The notes under the pieces: generated by a model
Seen by the model: the letters and a program-made list of their open reading frames with translations, nothing else
What the model was told of the DNA's origin: nothing
The model's database searches: none
Shown: in pieces, positions 1 to 7,264 of the stretch
Layout of the letters: each line of letters begins with the position of its first letter
How positions within the stretch are numbered: position 1 is the first letter of the stretch
NCBI GenBank assembly: GCA_937995275.1
Contig: CALKKN010000124.1
Location: forward strand, 1 to 13,125
Origin: an uncultured Lysobacterales bacterium
GTDB lineage: Bacteria; Pseudomonadota; Gammaproteobacteria; Xanthomonadales; SZUA-36
DNA length: 13,125 nt
Direction of reading: 5' to 3'
Translations under genes and position numbers: made by a program

Positions 1-2
1 CT

Positions 3-383
3 GTGGACCGAGCTGAGAAAGGACCCTTCACGACAACCAGTGATTTCGATCGCTGGGTCAGGAACGTCTGGCAGGTCGTCGAAGGCATTCCGCGGGGCCA
101 CGTACTGACCTATGGCGAGGTCGCCCGCCTCGCGGGAATGAGCCGCGCCGCGCGGCGCGTCAGCCTGGCCATGCGCCGCGCCCCGCGCGACAGGGCTTTG
201 CCCTGGCACCGGGTGGTCAACGCGCAGGGCCGGATTTCCTTTCCCGCTGACAGCGCGGGTTACCGCCGGCAGAAGGAGCGGCTCGAGGAAGAGGGCGTCG
301 TCTTCATCAAGGACAGCATCGACCTCGACAAATTCGGCTACCAGGGTGCGCTGGATCACCTGCTCTGGAGCGAACCGCTGTGA
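3..383 (+). CDS. Alkyltransferase-like protein (Atl, MGMT-fold, no acceptor cysteine)
   Basis: Small cytoplasmic DNA-binding protein of the O6-alkylguanine-DNA alkyltransferase fold. Seen: an MGMT-type winged-helix core (IPRGHVLTYGEVA at about 29-41, an arginine-rich SRAARR stretch at 47-52) and PWHRV at 67-71, where true methyltransferases have PCHRV. Family knowledge: the Trp-for-Cys change marks Atl proteins, which flip out O6-alkylguanine and hand the lesion to nucleotide excision repair instead of removing the alkyl group. Length (126 aa) is slightly longer than usual for the family. The GTG at base 3 is the first possible start in the window; the real start may lie before the window edge. 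The stop TGA overlaps the GTG start of the next gene, so the two are probably translationally coupled. Identification is secure; the start is not. Confidence 0.9.
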   Translation: MDRAEKGPFTTTSDFDRWVRNVWQVVEGIPRGHVLTYGEVARLAGMSRAARRVSLAMRRAPRDRALPWHRVVNAQGRISFPADSAGYRRQKERLEEEGVVFIKDSIDLDKFGYQGALDHLLWSEPL

Positions 384-538
384 CTGAGTCGGCCCCGACC
401 AGACATCATTTCCGGCCCCAATGGGCGCTCGGGCAGTTGCCCGGCAACCGGGGCGAGGCCTGGCGCGTCCGGTTCGAGGACTTCAGCGACGATTTCGCCA
501 CGTGGGTCATCTTCTACGGCCCGCCGGGCGGCGAATGA
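380..538 (+). CDS. Small hypothetical protein (52 aa), coupled between atl and the thioredoxin-like gene
   Basis: Not recognised. A GTG start at 380 overlaps the stop of the upstream gene by four bases (GTGA), and its TGA at 536-538 overlaps the ATG at 535 of the next gene (ATGA). A GGAG at 367-370 lies 9 bases before the GTG. The product has 52 residues, is soluble, rich in aromatic and charged residues, and ends with TWVIFYGPPGGE. It has no signal peptide, membrane segment or cysteine. The exact chaining with both neighbours is the main support that it is expressed. A longer reading of the thioredoxin frame from ATG 421 would run over this gene in another frame and is less likely. Function unknown. 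Confidence 0.6.
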   Translation: MTESAPTRHHFRPQWALGQLPGNRGEAWRVRFEDFSDDFATWVIFYGPPGGE

Positions 539-1068
539 TCGCGCGCATCACCGCCGCGTGGCGGCGCCTCCGCAGTCATTCGTGGCTGGCCCTGGCCTTC
601 GATGTGGCCGTCATTTGCGCGGCTTTCCTGGCCGTGCACGCCTGGCAGACCCGCAGTCTGCCGGTGGACGAGGCGGCGCCGTCCACCCAGCTTGCGCAAC
701 TGGATGGAAGCGGGATCCGCAACGCGATCGAAACGGGTGAGACGGGCATCGTCTATTTTTTCGCCCCGTGGTGCCGGGTCTGCCGTGTCAGCATCGGCAA
801 TCTGGATGACCTGGTCGCGCGTGGCAGCGTGGGGTGGGGGACCTTGGTTGCCCTGGATTATGCCGACGCCACCGAGGTCCAGGACTTCATCGACCGCACC
901 GGCGTGTCGTTGCCCGTGGTGTTGGGCGACAGCCAAACGGCCCGGGACTGGTCGATCGGCGCCTTTCCGACTTACTACGTGATCGACGCCGACGGCCTCA
1001 TCCGCAGCCGTTCGGTCGGCTACTCCACCTGGCTGGGTATGTGGGCCCGTCATTTTTTTGCGGAATAG
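535..1068 (+). CDS. Membrane-anchored thioredoxin-fold protein (TlpA/ResA-like)
   Basis: Probable periplasmic thiol-disulfide oxidoreductase tethered to the inner membrane. Seen (177 aa from ATG 535): a basic N-terminus (RITAAWRRLRSH), one hydrophobic helix at about 17-36, a periplasmic thioredoxin domain with the redox motif CRVC at 80-83 in the context FFAPWCRVC, and the conserved cis-proline in GAFPTYYVID at Pro145. Proteins of this kind reduce or isomerise disulfides, for example in cytochrome c apoproteins; the substrate here is unknown. ATG 535 is preferred over ATG 421 because it gives an ATGA overlap with the small gene upstream and puts the membrane helix near the N-terminus; the extra 38 residues of the longer reading are arginine-rich and look non-coding. 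It is the last gene of the three-gene plus-strand unit. Confidence 0.85.
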   Translation: MIARITAAWRRLRSHSWLALAFDVAVICAAFLAVHAWQTRSLPVDEAAPSTQLAQLDGSGIRNAIETGETGIVYFFAPWCRVCRVSIGNLDDLVARGSVGWGTLVALDYADATEVQDFIDRTGVSLPVVLGDSQTARDWSIGAFPTYYVIDADGLIRSRSVGYSTWLGMWARHFFAE

Positions 1069-1070
1069 CT

Positions 1071-1098
1071 GCAATCGCGGCTAAAGCCGCTCCTACAG
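1071..1098. repeat. REP-like palindromic element
   Basis: Between convergent genes. Read on the minus strand it is CTGTAGGAGCGGCTTTAG followed by CCGCGATTGC. The core GCGGCT/AGCCGC at 1077-1090 is a perfect hairpin (6-bp arms around AA, or a 5-bp stem with a TAAA loop). This closely resembles the 'TGTAGGAGCGGCTTTAGCCGCGA' intergenic repeat that I recall from many pseudomonads and other Gammaproteobacteria. No T-run follows on either strand, so it is not a standard intrinsic terminator. The repeat overlaps the stop codon of the hydrolase gene (TAG at 1093-1095). Confidence 0.6.
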
Positions 1099-1923
1099 CA
1101 GCGCGCGGGCGTGGTGGCGCAGGTGGTCCTCGATGAACGTGGCGACGAAGTAGTAGCCGTGGTCGTAGCCTTCCTGCATGCGCAGTGTCAGTGGGTAATG
1201 GCTGGCGATCGCCGCCTGCTCGAATGCGCCGGGCTTGAGCTGGTCGCTGAGCCACTCGTCGGCGGTGCCCTGGTCGATCAAGAGCGGCAGCTTTTCCTGC
1301 GCAGAGCCGATCAGCAGTGTGGCGTCGTACTCGGCCCAATCGTTGCGGTCCTCGCCGAGATAGTTTGACAACGCTTTCTGCCCCCACGGACACTGCGACG
1401 GGTTGCAGATTGGCGCAAACGCGGACACCGATCGGTACTTGCCGGGATTCTTCAGGTAGCAGATCAGCGCTCCGTGGCCGCCCATCGAGTGCCCGCTGAT
1501 CCCCCACTTGCCGTTGATGGGCAGTTGCGCCTCGACCAGTGCGGGCAACTCGCGTGTGACGTAGTCGTACATGCGGTAGTTGGCCGACCAGGGCGGTTGG
1601 GTCGCGTTGACGTAAAAACCCGCGCCGGAGCCGAAGTCGAAATCGTCGTGCTCACCGGGAAAGTCGGTGCCGCGCGGGCTGGTGTCGGGGCACACGAGTG
1701 CAATGCCGAGCTCCGCGGCAACCCGCTGGGCGCCGGCCTTGATCATGAAGTTTTCGTCGGTGCAGGTCAGTCCGGACAGCCACAGCAGCGCGGGCACCGG
1801 TTCGCGCCGAGCCTGCGGCGGCAGGAACACTCCGAAGACCATGTCGCAGTCGCAGGCCTCCGAACGATGTTTCAGGCGCCGGATTTCGCCGCCGAAGGTG
1901 GCGGTGCTGGATACCGTTTCCAT
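1093..1923 (-). CDS. fghA: S-formylglutathione hydrolase
   Basis: Cytoplasmic alpha/beta-hydrolase (esterase D family) that splits S-formylglutathione into formate and glutathione, the second step of glutathione-dependent formaldehyde oxidation. Seen: 276 aa, full length for the family; oxyanion-hole region WLSGLTCTDENF at 49-59; nucleophile motif GHSMGGHGAL with Ser146; probable catalytic Asp222 in DQGTADEWL and His255 in GYDHGYYF, spaced as in human esterase D. The ATG at 1923 lies 13 bases after the stop of the dehydrogenase gene, so the two form one minus-strand operon in reaction order. The last codons and stop run into a REP-like repeat. Identification is very secure; the symbol is a family name (frmB in Escherichia coli). 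Confidence 0.96.
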   Translation of the reverse strand: METVSSTATFGGEIRRLKHRSEACDCDMVFGVFLPPQARREPVPALLWLSGLTCTDENFMIKAGAQRVAAELGIALVCPDTSPRGTDFPGEHDDFDFGSGAGFYVNATQPPWSANYRMYDYVTRELPALVEAQLPINGKWGISGHSMGGHGALICYLKNPGKYRSVSAFAPICNPSQCPWGQKALSNYLGEDRNDWAEYDATLLIGSAQEKLPLLIDQGTADEWLSDQLKPGAFEQAAIASHYPLTLRMQEGYDHGYYFVATFIEDHLRHHARALL

Positions 1924-1936
1924 CGCCCCGGCCCGC

Positions 1937-3115
<1,179 letters not shown>

Positions 3116-3117
3116 TC

Positions 3118-3148
3118 AGTATAGCCGCGCGCGGCCCATTGCTCGCAA
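3118..3148 (-). promoter_or_regulatory. Candidate sigma-70 promoter for the formaldehyde operon
   Basis: On the minus strand a TATACT -10 box (3118-3123, 5 of 6 matches) is preceded by TTGCGA (3143-3148, 4 of 6) with a 19-base spacer, longer than the ideal 17. It would give a leader of roughly 65 bases before the dehydrogenase ATG. The -10 is good, the -35 and spacing are weak, so this is tentative. Confidence 0.3.
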
Positions 3149-3290
3149 GTGCATGATCTTCACGCCCTTTCCGCAGGCTTTTTCCGTCCTTGATCAGTGC
3201 CTCTAATGCAAGGATTAACAATACCAATAAGCACGGCAAGACAGGCAATAATTCATGCAAAATAATTGAATAAAAGAGCCTGAAAATCAA

Positions 3291-3304
3291 GTGATTTGGA
3301 TCAT
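3291..3304 (+). promoter_or_regulatory. FNR/ANR/CRP-type binding site upstream of the octaheme cytochrome
   Basis: The bases gTGATttggATCAt contain the full TGAT-N4-ATCA core of the FNR consensus TTGAT-N4-ATCAA; only the outermost base on each side differs. If it acts as a class II activator site (centre at -41.5), transcription would start near 3339, placing the -10 around 3325-3332 (ACTAAT or TAATAA) and leaving a leader of about 20 bases to ATG 3359. Alternatively a TATATT at 3304-3309 could be the -10, in which case the site would repress. Oxygen-responsive activation fits a respiratory cytochrome better. Inference from sequence only. Confidence 0.5.
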
Positions 3305-3305
3305 A

Positions 3306-3331
3306 TATTAGTATTTTAAAATGTACTAATA
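3306..3331. promoter_or_regulatory. Perfect 8-bp inverted repeat overlapping the predicted -10 region of otr
   Basis: TATTAGTA (3306-3313) and TACTAATA (3324-3331) are exact reverse complements separated by 10 bases. The right arm covers the -10 expected from the FNR-like site just upstream, the position of a classic repressor operator. The cognate regulator is not in the window and the motif is not one I can assign. Confidence 0.4.
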
Positions 3332-3358
3332 ATAGGCCCGCACCTGAAAGGGAATAGC

Positions 3359-5041
3359 ATGAAGTGCCCGGATTTTCCGGGTGCTCGAGTTATGTCGAGA
3401 GGGACTATCATGAAGCTTCGAATACCGGAACTCTGCCTGGAACGCGGCGGACCCACCACACGGCTGACCTGTACATTAACCTTGTTGATTCTGTTGTTAC
3501 TGCCCGTACTCGGTTTCGCCGCGGATCGTGCGCCGGTTGACCTGGAGCGGACCGATTTACTGACCCGCGAGGACTTCATCGAATACGCGGAGATGAACGA
3601 GATGGACGTTCACGAAGTGTATTTCGAGACGATGCTGTACGAAGGCACCGAGTCATGTCTGCTGTGCCACGAGGAAGAGGGCAACGAGGCCCTGGAGATG
3701 GGCCACTTCAAGTGGGAAGGCAAGACGGCCAGGATGGCCGGCCTGGAAGGCGGCGTGCACGGCAAGAACGACCTGCTCAACAACTTCTGCATCGCGGTCC
3801 CGACCAACGAGGGACGCTGCACGCAGTGCCACGCGGGCCTGGGCTACAGCGATGCCAGCTTCAACTTCAATGATCCCCGCAACATCGATTGCCTGGTCTG
3901 CCACGACCAGACCGGGACTTACCAGAAGGGCAAGACCACGGCCGGAATGCCCGATCCGGGCGTCGACCTGAACGCGGTGGCTCGCAGTATCGCCCTGGGC
4001 AGCAAGCCGACCCTCAAGAACTGCGTCGGCTGCCACGCCAAGGCCGGTGGCGGAGACAACGTCAAGCACGGTGACCTGTCCACGAATATGTTGGCCACGA
4101 CCCGCGAGTACGACGTCCACATGGGCACCGACGGCGCCAACCTCGTCTGCGTCGACTGCCATGCCGCGAACCACGACCCCGAGACGGGCGATGTCAACCA
4201 CGGCAACGCGGGCATGTCGCTGCACTCGGTCAACGAGGGCGAGATGCGGGGATGCGTCGACTGCCACGGTGGCCGTGACGCCATCCACGCGGACAAGCCC
4301 TTTGCCGCCATGTTCGAGGACGGCTGGCACGGCCGCCTGGCCTGCCAGGTTTGCCATATCCCGGCGATTGCCCGCGTGGTGTCGACCAAGGTGGAGTGGT
4401 ACTGGGCGGATGCCGGCAAGGATGTCAGTCCGATTCCGGTCGATCCGGTCACCGGCCGGCCCACGTACGACAAGAAGAAGGGCACTTTCGTCTGGAAGAA
4501 CAACGTCCGGCCCACGCTGCGGTTCTCCAACGGCCAGTGGAACCGGATGGTGATCGGCGTCAGCGACAAGTATGACCAGGAACCCATCATGCTCGCCGAG
4601 CCGCTGGGCAGCAGATCCGACCCGGACGCGATGATTTACCCGTTCAAGCTGATGGTTGGCAACCAGCCCGTCGATCCGAACACGAAGACCGTGCTGGTGC
4701 CGCACCTGTTCGGCAAAGCCGGTGGCGACAATCCGTATTGGGTCAAGTATGACTGGAGCGCCGCACTCGCGGACGGCGCCGCCTACACGGGCCAGGATTA
4801 CAGCGGCGAGCACATCTTCGGTTCTACTGAAATGCTGCTGTCCGTCAATCACGAGATCGCGCCGGCGGAGCAGGCCTTCGGCAAGTGGGAAGAAGGCGGC
4901 GGTGGCGGTTGCCGCGACTGCCACTCGAACGATGCCATCGACTGGCCGGCACTGGGCTGGTCGGACGACCCGGTGAACGGCGGGCACCACCTGGGCGGTG
5001 GGGAATCCGACGGGACATCACCCAGCAAGCTGCTGGAGTAG
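3359..5041 (+). CDS. otr: Octaheme c-type cytochrome, tetrathionate reductase (OTR) family
   Basis: Exported periplasmic multiheme reductase. Seen: eight CXXCH heme motifs at residues 100, 154, 178, 222, 264, 299, 329 and 518, numbered from ATG 3359; a signal sequence with hydrophobic core LTLLILLLLPVLGF (about 40-53) and a likely cleavage after GFAA (52-55); no later membrane helix. Stretches such as NNFCIAVPTNEGRCTQCH, NIDCLVCHDQTGTY and GGGDNVKHGDL fit the OTR family. Family knowledge: Shewanella OTR reduces tetrathionate, nitrite and hydroxylamine, with one lysine-ligated active-site heme and seven bis-His hemes; the physiological substrate here is unknown. Cys144 is the only non-heme cysteine of the mature part. 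Two starts compete: ATG 3359 and ATG 3410, each with a GGGA-type ribosome site; 3410 gives the more typical signal peptide. The gene stands alone, with no quinol-oxidising partner beside it. Confidence 0.9.
   Translation: MKCPDFPGARVMSRGTIMKLRIPELCLERGGPTTRLTCTLTLLILLLLPVLGFAADRAPVDLERTDLLTREDFIEYAEMNEMDVHEVYFETMLYEGTESCLLCHEEEGNEALEMGHFKWEGKTARMAGLEGGVHGKNDLLNNFCIAVPTNEGRCTQCHAGLGYSDASFNFNDPRNIDCLVCHDQTGTYQKGKTTAGMPDPGVDLNAVARSIALGSKPTLKNCVGCHAKAGGGDNVKHGDLSTNMLATTREYDVHMGTDGANLVCVDCHAANHDPETGDVNHGNAGMSLHSVNEGEMRGCVDCHGGRDAIHADKPFAAMFEDGWHGRLACQVCHIPAIARVVSTKVEWYWADAGKDVSPIPVDPVTGRPTYDKKKGTFVWKNNVRPTLRFSNGQWNRMVIGVSDKYDQEPIMLAEPLGSRSDPDAMIYPFKLMVGNQPVDPNTKTVLVPHLFGKAGGDNPYWVKYDWSAALADGAAYTGQDYSGEHIFGSTEMLLSVNHEIAPAEQAFGKWEEGGGGGCRDCHSNDAIDWPALGWSDDPVNGGHHLGGGESDGTSPSKLLE
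3367..3381 (+). other. GC-rich hairpin between the two candidate otr start codons
   Basis: CCCGGA-TTT-TCCGGG is a perfect 6-bp stem with a 3-base loop. It lies after ATG 3359 and 16 bases before the Shine-Dalgarno of ATG 3410. In mRNA it could affect which start is used or slow ribosomes leaving the first start. No function is proven. Confidence 0.4.
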
Positions 5042-5044
5042 ACG

Positions 5045-5057
5045 CCGGACGGTCCGG
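5045..5057. terminator. Short dyad between convergent genes (weak terminator candidate)
   Basis: CCGGAC-G-GTCCGG sits four bases after the otr stop and before the convergent stop at 5082. The stem is 5-6 bp and no T-run follows on either strand, so intrinsic termination is doubtful. Confidence 0.25.
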
Positions 5058-5081
5058 AATAAATCCGACTGCGGCGCTCGA

Positions 5082-5486
5082 TCAGTAAAAGGTGAGCACC
5101 AGGAGGATCGCCGCAGCGACGACGAGCGCTGCCAGCGCTGCAAAAAGCAACCGTTTTCGCCTGCGTTCCTTTTTGCGCCTCGACGCGGTTTTGGCTGCCT
5201 CCTCGCCGGTATCCTGCTCCGCGGCGCCGAGGATCGGCTTGGGCATGATGGCGAAATCAGGGTAACGCCGGATAAACCAGGCTTCACTCTTGTCGAGGTC
5301 GAGCCTGAAACGAAGCGTGCCGATCATCTTCAGCGTGGCGTGGACCCGGTCGTAAAGCGCCCGCCTTTCCTCGTCCAGCAGAATGGCCGAGTAGCCCTGC
5401 AGATCAGGGTGCTCCTCCAGGGCGGCGGCGATCTGCTCCTCGGTTGCCGTCGGCTCGAGTTCCAGTCTGTGGTAGAGGTCTCTCAT
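5082..5486 (-). CDS. Tail-anchored J-domain-like protein
   Basis: 134 aa. Seen: an N-terminal segment resembling a shortened J-domain (MRDLYHRLELEPTATEEQI at 1-19, HPD at 26-28, then DEERRALYDR at 38-47 as in the last J-domain helix), a middle part without known motifs, a very basic stretch (SRRKKERRRKR, 102-112), and a single C-terminal hydrophobic helix at 113-134 ending the protein. By charge the N-terminal part faces the cytoplasm. J-domains stimulate Hsp70 (DnaK) ATPase through HPD, but here the loop and third helix are much shortened, so activity is uncertain. The start is 6 bases after the stop of the TerB-like gene, so both are one operon. Together they resemble the parts of DjlA (membrane helix, TerB-like, J-domain) on two polypeptides. 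Confidence 0.7.
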   Translation of the reverse strand: MRDLYHRLELEPTATEEQIAAALEEHPDLQGYSAILLDEERRALYDRVHATLKMIGTLRFRLDLDKSEAWFIRRYPDFAIMPKPILGAAEQDTGEEAAKTASRRKKERRRKRLLFAALAALVVAAAILLVLTFY

Positions 5487-5492
5487 GCCGGG

Positions 5493-6008
5493 TCAGCCCT
5501 GCAGCAGGGTCGGGTCCGGCGGGCGATTTTCGCCCCCTGACGTTCCATCCTTGTCCCACCACTCGGGACGGCCCGGATCGCCAGGTTCGGGCAGGGTCTG
5601 TCCGGAAATCGCCTGGAAGCGCTTCTTCAGGATGGCGGGCCCGAGAAACAGGGCGTCGGCGCAGAACCGCAGAACGTGGTTCTCGGCGATCGCGATGTTG
5701 TGGTCGGCCATGCACATGGCAATTGCCAGGTCCAGGAACGCCAGGCGCATTTCCCGGCTCTCCTTGCCAAGTGTGCGAACCGCCTGCTCGATACGCTTCA
5801 GATCGCCCGCGTGGATGAACTCCAGCAGTTCCTGGGCCTTGACCGTGCGTTGGGTGTCCGGAAACTGGGCGTCTACGTACTCCAGCTCCGAGCTGTCGTG
5901 TTGGCCGTCGCAATCCGCCACCCACAGGAGCAGCAGCTTGACCGAGCTCTCGAGTTGCTCACGCTCGCCCGGCTGCCGGCCGCTCAGTTTTGCGCCTCCA
6001 AAGGTCAT
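5493..6008 (-). CDS. TerB-like (tellurite-resistance B fold) protein
   Basis: 171 aa from ATG 6008. Seen: an all-helical TerB-like region, with LLLLWVADCDGQHDSSELEYVD followed by AFLDLAIAMCMADHNIAIAE and ENHVLRFCADALFLG; the paired acidic D/E-containing turns after ADCDG and MADHNI match the metal-binding pattern of TerB/DjlA modules. The C-terminal 40 residues are proline- and glycine-rich and look disordered. ATG 6008 is chosen because AGGA lies about 8 bases upstream; a longer reading from ATG 6068 adds a low-complexity, serine-rich 20-residue stretch with no clear ribosome site. Family role is poorly known: TerB proteins occur in membrane-associated stress complexes, but no other ter genes are seen here. 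The next gene is a J-like membrane protein. Confidence 0.65.
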   Translation of the reverse strand: MTFGGAKLSGRQPGEREQLESSVKLLLLWVADCDGQHDSSELEYVDAQFPDTQRTVKAQELLEFIHAGDLKRIEQAVRTLGKESREMRLAFLDLAIAMCMADHNIAIAENHVLRFCADALFLGPAILKKRFQAISGQTLPEPGDPGRPEWWDKDGTSGGENRPPDPTLLQG

Positions 6009-6126
6009 CCGCGGTTCCTGATCCGATTCGACGTCGCCAGAAGAGCAGGGAGAACTACTTAACTGCATCTTCGGGCGCAGGTCAAGCAGGCCCGATGGCC
6101 GGAGGGGTCCGCAACCGGCAGGTTCC

Positions 6127-6936
6127 TCAGCCGCTTTTGTCCGCCGTCACCGTGATACTCATGACGTGCAGATCGCTGGTTGCCGCCTCGCGCTGCTGTT
6201 CCGAAGTGAGATGCTGGCGGAGCAGATCGCCGGGTACCTCGATGCGCTTTTCTGCCCTGACCTCCACACCGCTAAAGCCGGCGGCTGTAATCAGGCCCAG
6301 GTAGTCTGCTCGCGGCAACGCGCCCGAAACACAGCCGGCATAGGCTTCGGCGATGCCTCTGACCCATTCGGGCAGTTCTCGCGAGGCGACGATATCGGAG
6401 ATACAGAAATGCCCGCCGGGCTTAAGGACCCGGTAAATCTCGGCGAAGGCACGCTGCTTGTCGGGCACCAGGTTCAGCACGCAGTTGGAGATGACTACGT
6501 CGATGGTGCCGGAGCGCACCGGGAGGTGTTCGATTTCGCCGAGTCGGAACTCCACGTTGTCGAGGCCGAGCTGGTCGGCGTTGGCCCGGGCTTTCGCGAT
6601 CATCTCGGCCGTCATATCGACGCCGATTACGCGTCCGTCGGCGCCGACCTCATTGCGTGCGACGAAGACGTCGAGCCCCGCGCCGGACCCGAGGTCCAGC
6701 ACGGTCTGGCCCGGTCGCAGTCCGGCGTGCTGGACGGGCAGGCCGCAGCCCAGGCCGAGGTCGGCCTCGGCCACGTAGCCCGTGGTCCCCTCGTAGGCAT
6801 CGCCGATCATGTTGACCGAGCCGGCATCGGCGCCGGCCCCGCCGCAACAGGATTGCGCGGCGCCGGCGGGCCGGGTGCTGGCAATGTCGGCATACTTGCG
6901 GCGGACGGCATCGCGTAATTGCTCACTGGTTTTCAT
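6127..6936 (-). CDS. arsM: Arsenite S-adenosylmethionine methyltransferase
   Basis: Cytoplasmic enzyme that methylates As(III), giving mono-, di- and trimethyl arsenicals, using S-adenosylmethionine and thiols. Seen (269 aa): SAM-binding motif VLDLGSGAGLD at 79-89 and acidic GVDM at 105-108; As(III)-binding cysteines Cys64 (GLGCGLP), Cys152 (SNCVLNL) and Cys202 (AGCVSGAL), the three needed in characterised ArsM enzymes; an extra N-terminal Cys-Cys-Gly-Gly at 30-33 typical of bacterial members. The conserved GYVAEADLGLGCGLP block is present. ATG 6936 is chosen for its GGGAGA ribosome site; a longer frame to 7017 would run into arsR. It starts 16 bases after the arsR stop, in the same operon. 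No arsenite efflux pump (arsB/acr3) or arsC is within the window. Confidence 0.95.
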   Translation of the reverse strand: MKTSEQLRDAVRRKYADIASTRPAGAAQSCCGGAGADAGSVNMIGDAYEGTTGYVAEADLGLGCGLPVQHAGLRPGQTVLDLGSGAGLDVFVARNEVGADGRVIGVDMTAEMIAKARANADQLGLDNVEFRLGEIEHLPVRSGTIDVVISNCVLNLVPDKQRAFAEIYRVLKPGGHFCISDIVASRELPEWVRGIAEAYAGCVSGALPRADYLGLITAAGFSGVEVRAEKRIEVPGDLLRQHLTSEQQREAATSDLHVMSITVTADKSG

Positions 6937-6952
6937 GGTGTGTGTCTCCCGT

Positions 6953-7264
6953 TCAGCAACAGTGTTCGAGCGAGCGAAAGACCTGCTCGAGCTGGCCGCG
7001 CAACAACCGCATGGCATCGCCGTCGATGCAGTAACAGGATCGCGGCCCGTCGATTTCCCCGGTGATCAGGCCTGCCTCCTTCAGGATCTTCAGATGCTGG
7101 GAGACTGTCGCCTGCGAGAGGGGCAGGATATCGACGATTTCGCCGCAAATGCAGGTGCCACGTCGTGCCAGCGTCTGCAGAATGGTCAGCCGCGCTGGAT
7201 GCGACAGCGCCTTGCAGGCACCGGCCAGCGCTTCGAACTGTGTCAGATCCGCCTTTTCGCTCAT
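6953..7264 (-). CDS. arsR: ArsR-family metalloregulator
   Basis: Small winged-helix repressor that leaves DNA when it binds As(III). Seen (103 aa from ATG 7264): core ALSHPARLTILQTL, recognition region LSQATVSQHLKILKEAGLI, and wing region GEIDGPRSCYC. Cysteine clusters are CIC in the GTCICGE segment (the location of the CVCDL sensor of Escherichia coli ArsR), SCYC in the wing, and Cys-Cys at the C-terminus; which form the arsenic site cannot be decided here. A longer start at ATG 7279 adds MYDKK but has no ribosome site and lies inside the operator palindrome, so ATG 7264 is preferred. It is directly upstream of arsM. Probably autoregulated through the palindrome at 7271-7293. Confidence 0.92.
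   Translation of the reverse strand: MSEKADLTQFEALAGACKALSHPARLTILQTLARRGTCICGEIVDILPLSQATVSQHLKILKEAGLITGEIDGPRSCYCIDGDAMRLLRGQLEQVFRSLEHCC

Noticed and set aside
421..534. N-terminal extension of the thioredoxin-like protein from ATG 421
   Set aside because: The extra 38 residues are Arg/Gly-rich, would bury the membrane helix, and overlap the small gene in another frame; ATG 535 forms a clean ATGA overlap.
3189..3200. TTGATCAGTGCC as a second FNR site
   Set aside because: Only the left half matches; there is no ATCAA arm at the required spacing.
3653..4990. A 445-codon minus-strand frame opposite the octaheme cytochrome
   Set aside because: Antisense shadow of a gene with eight heme motifs; Val/Arg/Ala-rich product with no domain pattern.
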